Assembly (NCBI RefSeq): GCF_019091135.1 | Contig: NZ_JAGXJW010000046.1 | Coordinates: 1-64,000, forward strand | DNA: 64,000 bases | Source of the DNA: Cohnella sp. GbtcB17 | Lineage (GTDB): Bacteria; Bacillota; Bacilli; Paenibacillales; Paenibacillaceae | Direction of reading: 5' to 3' | Part shown: piece by piece, positions 43,829 to 51,773 of the stretch | Numbering within the stretch: position 1 is the first letter of the stretch | Layout of the letters: every line of letters begins with the position of its first letter | Position numbers and translations under genes: made by a program | The notes under the pieces: generated by a model | What the model saw: the letters and a program-made list of their open reading frames with translations, nothing else | Database searches by the model: none | Told to the model about the DNA's origin: nothing

Positions 43829-44055
43829 AAGCGTACCCCATTGCAAAGTGCCTATGACGTTTAACCACGGTGCCAAGGGAGTGTTGCGGATGGCAGGCAG
43901 AGGCTGTAGAAGGATCGGATTCGACGTTGGCGCGGGACTGCCGTCCGTTCGTCTCGGCATGCTTGTCCCGAGCCTTTCCTACGGCTTCGGATCGCCTTCG
44001 CTTCTGCCGTCTTCGCCGTCTGCACGCCGCGGTGCGGAGCTTATATGCAATATGG
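43829..44055 (+). ncRNA. ssrS: Probable 6S RNA
   Basis: This stretch has no plausible protein gene but a good promoter and a terminator. Long-range pairing closes it: CCATTGCA (43838-43845) with TGCAATATGG (44046-44055), ACCACGGTGC near 43873 with GCACGCCGCGGT near 44020, GGCAGA with TCTGCC, GAAGG with CCTTC, and an inner GGGAC/GTCCC hairpin. A single rod with a central bubble and about 225 nt is the 6S RNA shape. The segment CCTATGACGTTTAACCACGG recalls the pRNA template region of Bacillus 6S-1. 6S RNA binds SigA-RNA polymerase in stationary phase. A covariance search was not possible. Confidence 0.65.
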
Positions 44056-44057
44056 AC

Positions 44058-44086
44058 AAGAACCCAGTGACTTCACTGGGTTCTTT
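44058..44086. terminator. Terminator of the 6S-like RNA, shared with ylaJ
   Basis: AAGAACCCAGTG-ACTT-CACTGGGTTCTT (44058-44085) with flanking T and A runs. The hairpin contains the stop codon of the convergent lipoprotein gene (44075-44073). Confidence 0.85.
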
Positions 44087-44696
44087 GCGTATTTGCGGAC
44101 GTATTCGCTCGCGATCGCGCGTCCGGTCCGTTGCCGTCCGGCTGAGCGGGGGGAACGATGCTGCGCGGCACTTGGGGTACGAGCCGGCCGACGATGTCCG
44201 CCATCTCCTCGGCGAAGCCTGCGATCGGCCGGCCGCGCTTCGCGTCGGCCCGAATCTCGCGGATTCGCTGCGCCATATCCATATCGGCGGTCACGAGGGC
44301 GTCGATGCCGTACGGATCTTTGCGGAACGCCTCGGCGACGGAGTATTTGGTCGTCCCGACTCTGGAGCGCTCCATCTTCGGATCGACGTCGATGCCGACG
44401 ACGGCATACTTGCCGAAAATGACGCAATTGGCGTGGCGAACGCCCTGGACGCCTTCGGCCAGCTGCTCGAGATGGCTGGCGACAGCTTTGGCGTTCGGCC
44501 GGACCGCGACGTTGCCGTCGCCGGCGGACACATCGTCTCCGGGCACACTGCGGACTTGCAGGCGGCCTTCGTCTTGCGGGGCGGGGGCGGCGTTCCGATT
44601 GCCGCATCCGGCGGCGGCCGACAGTAGAACCGAAGCCAGCAGCAGCATCAATCCGGCTTTGACCGGCTTGCGAACGTACATGCGGGAGATCACCAT
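44073..44696 (-). CDS. ylaJ: YhcN/YlaJ family sporulation lipoprotein
   Basis: This 207-residue protein has a signal peptide with lipobox SAAAGC near residue 31. The YhcN/YlaJ domain follows, with the pattern VQGVRHANCVIFGKYAVVGIDVD and the later EEMADIVGRLVPQ. Members sit in the spore inner membrane or forespore envelope and influence germination or outgrowth. A start at MYVRKPV (six codons in) is possible. It is divergent from the PIN-PhoH gene (ylaK), as ylaJ and ylaK are neighbours in Bacillus. Confidence 0.88.
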   Translation of the reverse strand: MVISRMYVRKPVKAGLMLLLASVLLSAAAGCGNRNAAPAPQDEGRLQVRSVPGDDVSAGDGNVAVRPNAKAVASHLEQLAEGVQGVRHANCVIFGKYAVVGIDVDPKMERSRVGTTKYSVAEAFRKDPYGIDALVTADMDMAQRIREIRADAKRGRPIAGFAEEMADIVGRLVPQVPRSIVPPAQPDGNGPDARSRANTSANTQRTQ

Positions 44697-44844
44697 CCTC
44701 GTTGGGTATTCATTCTTATAAGGGGGGATGTCCGAAGTCTCTGATCAGGCTTCAAGCAAGCTCCACCACCTGGCACTATGATTCCCTGTCCCATGCGCCG
44801 GTATGTAAATCCGACACAATCCGTCTCAACCGGGAGGAACCGCC

Positions 44845-46179
44845 GTGAAAAAAATTTACGTGCTCGATACGAACGTGCTGCTCCATGATCCGCTCGCTTT
44901 GTTTGCCTTCGGCGCGAACGAGGTCGTCATTCCTTCGGTCGTGCTTGAGGAGATCGACTCCAAGAAGAGGCTGGCCGACGAGATCGGGCGCAACGCCCGG
45001 TTCGTGTCCAGGGAGCTCGACCGCATGCGGGAGATCGGGCATTTGCACAACGGGGTTGCTCTTGAAAACGGCGGCGTGCTGAAAGTGGAAATGAACCATC
45101 GCCGCTTCGTGCGGGTGCAGGAGCAGTTCGGGGAAATGACCAACGACAACCGCATCCTGGCGGTCGCGCTGAACTATCACCTGGAGGAGCAGGAGCAGCC
45201 CGAGTCGGCGCGCCCCGTCATCCTCGTGAGCAAGGACGTGCTCGTTCGCGTCAAGGCAGACGTGCTGGGCGTCACGGCCGAGGATTATCTGTCGGACCGG
45301 ATCGCCGAAGGCACCGACCATTACACGGGCCAGGTTACACTGCATGTCCATCCGGCGCAGATCGATGAATTTTATACGTACCGGTTTTTAAGCATCAATC
45401 AGCTGGGACTCAAGCAAAAGCTCCACCCGAACGAATTCGTCATTCTTCGCGACGAGCTCGGCACGTCGAAGTCGGCGCTGCTGAAGGTGAGCCAGGACGG
45501 GGCAAGGCTCGAGCCGCTGCATCTGTCCAACGAGCCCGTATGGGGCATTACCGCCCGCAACGCGCAGCAGCGCATGGCGCTCGAGCTGCTGCTGAACGAC
45601 GATATTCCGCTCGTCACGCTGACGGGGAGGGCGGGCACGGGCAAGACGCTCATTACGCTGGCTGCGGGGCTCATGAAGGTCGAGGACGAGCACAAGTACA
45701 AAAAGCTGCTGATCGCCCGCCCGGTCGTGCCGATGGGGAAGGATATCGGCTATTTGCCCGGTGAGAAGGAAGAGAAGCTGCGGCCGTGGATGCAGCCGAT
45801 CTACGACAATCTGGAGTTTTTGTTCGATACGAAAAAATCGGGAGACCTGGACAAAATTCTGATGGGTCTCGGCAGCATTCAAGTCGAGGCGCTCACGTAC
45901 ATTCGCGGGCGTTCGATACCGGGGCAGCTCATCATCATTGACGAAGCCCAGAACCTGAGCAAGCACGAGGTCAAAACAATCGTATCCCGCGTCGGCGAGC
46001 ATAGCAAAATCGTGCTGCTGGGAGATCCGGAGCAGATCGATCATCCGTATCTGGACGCGCAGAGCAACGGGCTTACGTATTTGGTGGAGAGCTTCAAGGC
46101 GGAGGGCATTAGCGGGCATGTCACGCTGGAAAAAGGGGAGCGCTCCAAGCTTGCCCAGTTGGCGGCCGAGAAGCTTTGA
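44845..46179 (+). CDS. PIN-PhoH fusion ATPase/ribonuclease (YlaK)
   Basis: This 444-residue protein has an N-terminal PIN domain (about 1-150) with YVLDTNVLLHDP and VLEEIDSKKR, followed by a PhoH P-loop domain with GRAGTGKTLITLA, IIIDEAQNLSKHE and LLGDPEQIDHP. In PhoH2-type proteins the PIN part has RNase activity and the ATPase part helicase activity. The second PhoH protein in this window (bases 1-555) lacks a visible PIN domain. RBS GGGAGG precedes GTG 44845. Confidence 0.94.
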   Translation: MKKIYVLDTNVLLHDPLALFAFGANEVVIPSVVLEEIDSKKRLADEIGRNARFVSRELDRMREIGHLHNGVALENGGVLKVEMNHRRFVRVQEQFGEMTNDNRILAVALNYHLEEQEQPESARPVILVSKDVLVRVKADVLGVTAEDYLSDRIAEGTDHYTGQVTLHVHPAQIDEFYTYRFLSINQLGLKQKLHPNEFVILRDELGTSKSALLKVSQDGARLEPLHLSNEPVWGITARNAQQRMALELLLNDDIPLVTLTGRAGTGKTLITLAAGLMKVEDEHKYKKLLIARPVVPMGKDIGYLPGEKEEKLRPWMQPIYDNLEFLFDTKKSGDLDKILMGLGSIQVEALTYIRGRSIPGQLIIIDEAQNLSKHEVKTIVSRVGEHSKIVLLGDPEQIDHPYLDAQSNGLTYLVESFKAEGISGHVTLEKGERSKLAQLAAEKL

Positions 46180-46204
46180 CGGAAATCAACTTTTTGACGC
46201 CAAA

Positions 46205-46238
46205 GACGGGCCGGACGCGCAAATGCGTCCGGCCCGTC
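46205..46238. terminator. Hairpin after the PIN-PhoH gene
   Basis: GACGGGCCGGACGC / GCGTCCGGCCCGTC, 14 perfect pairs around a 6-nt loop. It has no T tract downstream, so it may act as an RNA-stabilising hairpin rather than a terminator. Confidence 0.5.
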
Positions 46239-46326
46239 GCATGACTGCGCATAGCCGACTATACGTAACGGGATATCAACGCAGCTAAAGCGTTTGCAAG
46301 ATAAAGGCGACAAGCCGTCCCAATCC

Positions 46327-46335
46327 TGCTATCAT
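46327..46335 (+). promoter_or_regulatory. Extended -10 before the solute-binding-like gene
   Basis: TGCTATCAT is an extended -10 about 50 bases before the GTG start; the -35 is poor. Confidence 0.5.
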
Positions 46336-46385
46336 GGAACAAACGAATGTCGCCCGCGGCAGCGGGCGGAGGAAGGTGCTTAACC

Positions 46386-47693
46386 GTGACACGCCGGAAG
46401 TATGTCGTCGTGCTCATGCTGCTCATGTTGGCGGTTCTGCTCACTTCGCCCTGGGCTTCGGCGCCCGAGCCGGAGCTTGAGCCGGACGCCGCGCCCAAAG
46501 ACCGGGAAGCGGTTGAGGAGGAGCCCGTATTCGCCGAGCAGCATGCGGACCTGACCGTTAAGATTATGCAGGACGAGGCGACGTTCCGACTGCTCGAACG
46601 GCAGTCGCAAGTTTTCGAGCGCAGCCATCCGGACATCCGCGTCCATCTGGAGCGGGACGACGAGGCCGATGCGACGAATCTGCCCGACGACTGGCACGAG
46701 CGGGCGGCGGGCGCGGACGTCGCGCTGGTTCCGAGTTTATGGGTGAAGCGAATGGCCGTTTCCGGCATGCTGATGCCGGCGGACGCGGCGTTCGAGGGCG
46801 ATGCGTTGTCCGAGCAGTTCGAAGCGATCGCCGCGCCGCTCAAATGGAACGGCTACATATGGGGCGTTCCGCATCATCTGGATCCTTATGTCGTCGTATG
46901 GAATCGCGCCCGCCTGTCCGCGGCTCCGCGCCAGGACGGCAGCGCCTTGACGCTGCCGCTAGGGCCCGAAGATTGGACGGCGCTCGGATCGGAGATGGCC
47001 GGCGAAGGAAGCCGGCCATGGCTTGCCATCGACGAGCGCGATCCGGCGGCGCTCCTCACTTGGCTGGGGGCGGCGACCGGACTAAGGCCGGATCTGCTGC
47101 TCGGAGATTCGCAGGGCGCCTGGGGGACGGGACTGGGGGCGGCGCCGCTTGATGCGCTGCGCGGCACCGTCAGCCTGCGGGCGCCCGACGGCAGCGCCGC
47201 GTTCTGGCAAGCGATGGCGGCCGGGCAATACGTCGCCGCCGTCACGCGGCTATCGATCGCGGAAGCCGGCATCGCGGGCCTGGGATCCGCGGCGGCAGCC
47301 GGATTGTCCGTCGACCGCAGCGGCTGGGACAAGGCCTACGCGTTCGACGGCGGCGCCTCGTTCGTCATCGGCGCCGGCACGCAGAACGAGAGCGCGGCCA
47401 AAACGTGGATCGCGGCAATGACCGAGGCGAAGCTGCAGCTCGACAACTATGACGAGACAGGGTATTTGCCCGTATACCGTTCCGCATATGCCGATCGGCA
47501 AGGGATGCCGAATCTGACGAACAGGGGCGCGCAGCAATTTCCGAACTGGGCACCCGAGGTCGGACCCGAATGGCCGCTGCTGATGAAAAAATTCGGCCTT
47601 TATTGGACGGATTGGCGGCAGGGCAGGCTCTCTCTCTCCGACTGGCCTGCCAGATGGAGCGGGCTACTTGCCGATCTTCAGCTTCACGATTAG
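46386..47693 (+). CDS. Membrane-anchored family 1 solute-binding-like protein
   Basis: This 435-residue protein has an N-terminal TM/signal helix (VVVLMLLMLAVLLTSPWAS) without a lipobox cysteine. Its domain resembles sugar ABC substrate-binding proteins: LERQSQVFERSHPDIRVHLE, a hinge APLKWNGYIWGVPHHLDPYVVVWN and SAAKTWIAAM. No ABC permease or ATPase is adjacent, so it may act as a sensor partner or structural protein. Start GTG 46386 follows GGAGGAAGG; upstream ATG 46347 lacks support. The 3' end overlaps the convergent gene by 30 bases. Confidence 0.75.
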   Translation: MTRRKYVVVLMLLMLAVLLTSPWASAPEPELEPDAAPKDREAVEEEPVFAEQHADLTVKIMQDEATFRLLERQSQVFERSHPDIRVHLERDDEADATNLPDDWHERAAGADVALVPSLWVKRMAVSGMLMPADAAFEGDALSEQFEAIAAPLKWNGYIWGVPHHLDPYVVVWNRARLSAAPRQDGSALTLPLGPEDWTALGSEMAGEGSRPWLAIDERDPAALLTWLGAATGLRPDLLLGDSQGAWGTGLGAAPLDALRGTVSLRAPDGSAAFWQAMAAGQYVAAVTRLSIAEAGIAGLGSAAAAGLSVDRSGWDKAYAFDGGASFVIGAGTQNESAAKTWIAAMTEAKLQLDNYDETGYLPVYRSAYADRQGMPNLTNRGAQQFPNWAPEVGPEWPLLMKKFGLYWTDWRQGRLSLSDWPARWSGLLADLQLHD

Positions 47694-48755
47694 CTTGCCG
47701 TCCTCGAGGGACACACTGTCTGCTTTTAAATAAGCCATCACCTGCTGCGGATAGAAGCCGAGGTCGAAGTCGCGCACCAGATCGTCGCGGGTCGTGTCGG
47801 GCAGCGTCAGGCCGTTAAAGACGAGCGTATTCATATGGAACATAATGGCGTTTTTAGGGTCGTTTTCTACCGAATAGGTGCCGGTAACCGCGACTTCCAT
47901 CGCGCCGCTTTTTCCTTGCAGGGATAGAAGGTTTGGCTTGAATGCAATGGTGAAGTCCTTCAAAAGGTCGCTTTGCGCGCGCAAAAAGTCGTTCAATTGC
48001 GCGTCGGTCAATGTCAGCGTCGTCGACAAGCCTTTCGTTTTTAAAGCTTCCGGGTGGTCTTGAATCCAGTCGGGCAGCTTATTCATCGCCTTCGCCAGCG
48101 CGCTGAAGTGGCGCCGCACTTCGTACAGGCCGGCGCTCTGCCAGTACGACTGCATTTCCTCCATCTGCTTGCGCGCAAGCGCGGGATCTTCGCTGCCGTC
48201 GATCGCGTTTTGAATCTCCGTCTGCAGCGCGGCCACCCGCTCGCGCTGGCTCGCAAGGTCGGCGGCCACGCGGGTCAGCTCGTCCTTGTCTTTCTTCAGC
48301 TTGTCTTGACCCTTGCGAATCTCTTCGAATTCGCGGTTGAAGTCGGCCAGCGTGCGCCGGTCGGCTTCGAAAATCGTATCCATCAAATCCCAGCTTCTGA
48401 GCAGTCCGGCGAACGATTTGAAGTTGACGAGCATCCCCAGCATCGCTTCCTTCTGACCCATATAGTAGGCACGCAGCACGCGTCCCGCTTTTTCGCGCTG
48501 CGCCGCGATCGCGATCTGGCGCTCCGCGAGCTTCGTTTCGTTTTGCGCGATCGTTCGTTCGGTCTCTTCCCTAAGACCCGAGATTCGCTCGATCTCTCTG
48601 TCGATCTCGACGACGCTGAGCCCTTTCTCGAGCAGCTGCTTGGTCGTATCGGAGAGCGGCTCCGCGAATGCCGGCGGCGGCATCGGCACGTTATTGCCGG
48701 GCAACAGCAGCATGAGAACGACGACGGCAACGGCCAACAACGCTAATCTCCGCAT
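47664..48755 (-). CDS. Secreted coiled-coil protein, CwlO/PcsB-like N-terminus
   Basis: This 363-residue protein has a signal peptide (about 1-31, cleaved near PAFAEP). A long coiled coil follows (about 35-190, EIDREIERISGLREETERTI and further heptads), then a C-terminal beta-rich domain with no NlpC/P60 or other peptidase motif. The coil with a GQKEAMLGMLVNFKSF hinge resembles CwlO/PcsB N-terminal regulators activated through FtsEX. ATG 48755 follows GAAAGGAGGG. Function is uncertain; a peptidoglycan hydrolase activator is one possibility. Confidence 0.72.
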   Translation of the reverse strand: MRRLALLAVAVVVLMLLLPGNNVPMPPPAFAEPLSDTTKQLLEKGLSVVEIDREIERISGLREETERTIAQNETKLAERQIAIAAQREKAGRVLRAYYMGQKEAMLGMLVNFKSFAGLLRSWDLMDTIFEADRRTLADFNREFEEIRKGQDKLKKDKDELTRVAADLASQRERVAALQTEIQNAIDGSEDPALARKQMEEMQSYWQSAGLYEVRRHFSALAKAMNKLPDWIQDHPEALKTKGLSTTLTLTDAQLNDFLRAQSDLLKDFTIAFKPNLLSLQGKSGAMEVAVTGTYSVENDPKNAIMFHMNTLVFNGLTLPDTTRDDLVRDFDLGFYPQQVMAYLKADSVSLEDGKLIVKLKIGK

Positions 48756-48792
48756 CGGGCCCTCCTTTCTCTCTGGCCGGGGTGAGGCAACG

Positions 48793-48819
48793 GTCAAGCT
48801 TATGCAGTCAAGCTTATGC
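48793..48819. repeat. Tandem 13-bp direct repeat
   Basis: GTCAAGCTTATGC occurs at 48793-48805 and 48807-48819 (14-base period). It lies between the -10 (TATAAT at 48836-48831, minus strand) and the start of the coiled-coil gene, in its 5' leader. Confidence 0.8.
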
Positions 48820-48914
48820 GTTTCTACCTCATTATAGACGAAAGAGCCCCTTCGCGAGAGAGGGGCTGAAGAGATCGTGCGCGTCTACGCATCTATTCGT
48901 TAACGAAAAAATAA

Positions 48915-48943
48915 GAAGGCCGGAGCGGTTAGCTCCGGCCTTC
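48915..48943 (-). terminator. Terminator after the DUF2626 gene
   Basis: GAAGGCCGGAGC / GCTCCGGCCTTC, 12 pairs, with a TTATTTTTT tail on the minus strand. Confidence 0.85.
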
Positions 48944-48957
48944 AGGCGTGCCTTCGG

Positions 48958-49194
48958 TTATACAGGCAAGCCCATCTCGAATACGGACCAGTAGGTAAAG
49001 CCGAGGAACGCGATGATCATATAGCCCCAGAACATGAAGACGTATGTGCGCTCCGTGAACTTCAGGTAACCGAGCAAGAAGAAGGCGGCCGTCTGGATAA
49101 AGAACAGAAGCGCCATTTCATACATATCGCCAGCAAACGACATGAGCGCGATCGCGAGCGTCCAGAATCCGAGCATCCGGAACATGCGTGCCAT
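48958..49194 (-). CDS. DUF2626 family membrane protein (YqgY-like)
   Basis: This 78-residue protein has two or three hydrophobic helices. The start MARMFRMLGFWT and the stretch QTAAFFLLGYLKFTERTY match the DUF2626/YqgY family of Bacillales. A promoter (TTTACA-18-TATAAT) and terminator surround it, so it is monocistronic. Function unknown. Confidence 0.88.
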   Translation of the reverse strand: MARMFRMLGFWTLAIALMSFAGDMYEMALLFFIQTAAFFLLGYLKFTERTYVFMFWGYMIIAFLGFTYWSVFEMGLPV

Positions 49195-49238
49195 GGTAAT
49201 CCCCCTTCAGCGTTTCGCTAACCATTTTTCTACAGCAT

Positions 49239-49268
49239 ATTATACCCACGGTTCGGGGGCGGTGTAAA
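49239..49268 (-). promoter_or_regulatory. Promoter of the DUF2626 gene
   Basis: Minus-strand TTTACA (49268-49263), 18-base spacer, TATAAT (49244-49239). Confidence 0.75.
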
Positions 49269-49501
49269 CGGTGATTCGTGACGAAATGGCAAACTTTTCG
49301 TCCAAGCCTAGTATGCCTTTTGGGAGCGCCGCTATTCGCGTCGTCTTCTTCAAGTTTATCGGCGCTCGCGGAAGGTAGGTATACAGCGTGCAAAAATGGA
49401 TATACCTAGAAGTATCCGATAGATTCTATGATTTCTATCACGGGCATACAGATAAAAAAAGAAAGCAAGTTATGCGAGCGATCGAGGAGGGAATAGACCG
49501 C

Positions 49502-50152
49502 ATGGCGGCTATTAGACAAGATGCATGGAGCGCGGATGACGATCTAATTTTGGCGGAGGTCACGCTTCGCCACATACGGGAGGGGAGCACGCAGCTCGCC
49601 GCGTTCGAGGAGGTCGGACAGCGGATCGCCAGAACGGCCGCTGCTTGCGGCTTCCGTTGGAACAGCTGCGTTCGCAAGCGCTACGACGATGCGATCAGCA
49701 TCTCGAAGCAGCAGCGGCAAAAGCGCAATTATCTCAAAAAGCAGGGTGCTATCGCGTTGCCGTCCGACGAACGGGCTCCGGCTTCCGATGATGGAGAGGG
49801 CGCGGGCAAAGGCGAGCTGGTCGGCACCGACGCGCTCAGCCTGGAAGCGGTCATCCGTTACCTGAAGCAATGGAAGGGCTCCGTCCAGGAGCTCGGCAAG
49901 CAGGTGAAGCAGCTCGAGAAGGAATTGAGAGAAAAGGATGAGCAGCTTCGCGCGCTCCAGGAGATCAACGACCGTCTCTCGAAGCAAGCCGACGCCGCCC
50001 AGACGGATTATCAGGTCGTCAACGACGATTACAAGGCGCTGATCCGAATTATGGATCGGGCGCGCAGGCTCGCGATTTTGTCCGAGGAATCGGAGGAAGA
50101 AAAAGCGAGATTCAAGATGGATGCCAACGGCAATCTGGAGCGAATCGAGTAG
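49502..50152 (+). CDS. rsfA: RsfA-family prespore transcription factor
   Basis: This 216-residue protein begins MAAIRQDAWSADDDLILAEV, a Myb/SANT-like domain typical of RsfA, followed by RTAAACGFRWNSCVRKRY and a C-terminal coiled coil (about 120-180). RsfA modulates SigF-dependent genes in the prespore. ATG 49502 follows GAGGAGGG and matches the family start; the frame stays open upstream to 49388, giving 38 extra codons of no known family. The 307-base gap before it contains the DUF2626 promoter on the other strand and nothing else I could assign. Confidence 0.9.
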   Translation: MAAIRQDAWSADDDLILAEVTLRHIREGSTQLAAFEEVGQRIARTAAACGFRWNSCVRKRYDDAISISKQQRQKRNYLKKQGAIALPSDERAPASDDGEGAGKGELVGTDALSLEAVIRYLKQWKGSVQELGKQVKQLEKELREKDEQLRALQEINDRLSKQADAAQTDYQVVNDDYKALIRIMDRARRLAILSEESEEEKARFKMDANGNLERIE

Positions 50153-50171
50153 TCTTTGGCGTTAAACTCTC

Positions 50172-50212
50172 AAAAGCCGTCCCCCGCGCACGCGCGCCGG
50201 GGGGCGGCTTTT
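50172..50212 (+). terminator. Terminator after rsfA
   Basis: AAAAGCCGTCCCCCG / CGGGGGGCGGCTTTT hairpin (one mismatch), followed by TTCG. Confidence 0.75.
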
Positions 50213-50319
50213 CGCGTTTAACAGCGCAAGCAGCCGTTGTGCGGGCGGACGAGACGCGGTATGGTATTTATTGGACGAGTCGAACGGGAAAACGGCGGCG
50301 CAATAAAGGAGGCGGGACG

Positions 50320-51285
50320 GTGGCGAGCATTCAGATTATCGGCGGCGGGGCGATCGGCTTGCTGCTAGCGGGCAGGCTGGCGGCGTCGGGTACGCGCGTA
50401 TGCGTTAGGACGAGAACCCGCGCGCAAGCGGACGCGCTGGCGGCGGACGGCGTCACGGTACAGTCGGGGCTGGGGGAAGCGCAGATGCGCGTCCGGGTGG
50501 ACGCCGTATCGCTGGGCGACCCGAGGGCTGCGCGGCCCTGCGATACGTTGCTCGCCGTCAAGCAGACGGCGCTGACGCCAGATTTCCTGGATAGGCTTGC
50601 CGAGTCGACGCCTCCGGGGACGTCTTTAACCGCCTTTTGCAACGGCATCGGCCACACCGATCTGCTGACGCGGCGTTTGCCCGACAGGCGCATCTATGCG
50701 GCGGTAACGACGGAGGCGTCGCTGCGGATCGATGCGACGACCGTGCGGCATACCGGACGGGGCGACATTCGGCTCGGCCGCGCCCCGTTATTCGAGAGCG
50801 GCGACGACGCTTTGGCGGCCGGGGAGGAGCGCGAAGCGGCGCGCGTGGCGGCGCTGTTGAACCAGGCAGGATTTTCCGCATCGCTGTCGAATGATATGGC
50901 GGAGAGAATGCTGCGGAAACTGCTGAACAACGCGGTAATTAATCCGCTGACGGCGCTGCTTCGCGTTCCGAACGGCGCATTGGTCCGGACGCCGGAGCGC
51001 AGGACGCTCATGCGCGCGCTGTTCGACGAGACGCTGTCGGTGCTCGAAGCCGGCGGACTGGCCAGGGACGATCGCATGTGGATGGATCTGCTCGACCTGT
51101 GCGAACGGACGGCCGCCAACCGCTCGTCGATGCTGCAGGACGTGCTGGCCGGCAGGTCCACGGAGATCCGGGCGATCAACGGCGCCGTCGCGCGAATGGC
51201 CGCGCGGCTTGGCGTGGCCGCTCCTTATAACGAATCGCTCGCCTCGCTCATAGCGGCGCTCGGCGGCGACGACAAAGAAGGGTGA
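50320..51285 (+). CDS. 2-dehydropantoate 2-reductase PanE/ApbA family
   Basis: This 321-residue NADPH-dependent enzyme reduces ketopantoate to pantoate in pantothenate synthesis. The N-terminal Rossmann motif is IIGGGAIGLLLAGRLAASG. The C-terminal motif KLLNNAVINPLTALLRVPNG holds the conserved lysine and asparagines. Start GTG 50320 follows AAAGGAGGCGGG; the upstream extension has no support. It is followed by DUF3397 after 10 bases. A panE-like gene near bshC is usual in Bacillales. Confidence 0.9.
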   Translation: MASIQIIGGGAIGLLLAGRLAASGTRVCVRTRTRAQADALAADGVTVQSGLGEAQMRVRVDAVSLGDPRAARPCDTLLAVKQTALTPDFLDRLAESTPPGTSLTAFCNGIGHTDLLTRRLPDRRIYAAVTTEASLRIDATTVRHTGRGDIRLGRAPLFESGDDALAAGEEREAARVAALLNQAGFSASLSNDMAERMLRKLLNNAVINPLTALLRVPNGALVRTPERRTLMRALFDETLSVLEAGGLARDDRMWMDLLDLCERTAANRSSMLQDVLAGRSTEIRAINGAVARMAARLGVAAPYNESLASLIAALGGDDKEG

Positions 51286-51295
51286 GTGAGCCTTC

Positions 51296-51691
51296 ATGTG
51301 GAATGCGATCGTAGCCGCATACGCCGTATTGGCCATCGGCTCCTTCGTTCCGTTCGCTGCCGTGTACGGCATCTCGTCGATGCAGACGGGCAACAAAAAA
51401 CGCGCGTTGGGACTTGCGATGGATCTGACGACGGTTTTTCTGATCGGCGTCGTGAGCTACTTGCTCAACCGGACATTCGGCATGCAAATGGGCTTTTATC
51501 TCATTTTGCTTTTTATGCTGCTCGGCGCGGGCCTGATCGGCAATGCGCAGTACCGGCTTCGCGGCAAAGTGGACGGTCTCAAGCTTTTTCGTGCGATCTG
51601 GCGGCTGTCTTTTTTCGGGCTGGCGGCGCTTTACGTGCTGCTCATGATCGTCGAGATCGTACGGTTCCTCGCCGGCGGGGAGTGGGAGTAA
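51296..51691 (+). CDS. DUF3397 membrane protein
   Basis: This 131-residue protein has four hydrophobic helices. It resembles the DUF3397 family, which sits between panE and bshC in related genomes. ATG 51296 is 10 bases after panE behind GAGTGAG. Function unknown. Confidence 0.8.
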   Translation: MWNAIVAAYAVLAIGSFVPFAAVYGISSMQTGNKKRALGLAMDLTTVFLIGVVSYLLNRTFGMQMGFYLILLFMLLGAGLIGNAQYRLRGKVDGLKLFRAIWRLSFFGLAALYVLLMIVEIVRFLAGGEWE

Positions 51692-51703
51692 GGCGGCGCG
51701 CAT

Positions 51704-51743
51704 GAAGAAAACCCGCCGTCTCCGCAGAAGCGAGGGGGCGGGT
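51704..51743 (-). terminator. Terminator after the TspO-like gene
   Basis: ACCCGCC / GGCGGGT (51711-51717, 51737-51743). On the minus strand it is followed by TTTTCTTC. Confidence 0.6.
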
Positions 51744-51773
51744 CCCGTTGGTGGATGCCATACGGCGAAGCCG

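Noticed and set aside
43581..44627. 348-codon plus-strand frame across the LCP 3' end, the 6S-like RNA and ylaJ
   Set aside because: It runs through a certain gene, a terminator and an antisense lipoprotein gene; composition is typical of a shadow frame.
46205..46238. Strong 14-bp hairpin as a classical terminator
   Set aside because: No T tract follows on either strand at the right position, so it was kept only as a hairpin of uncertain role.
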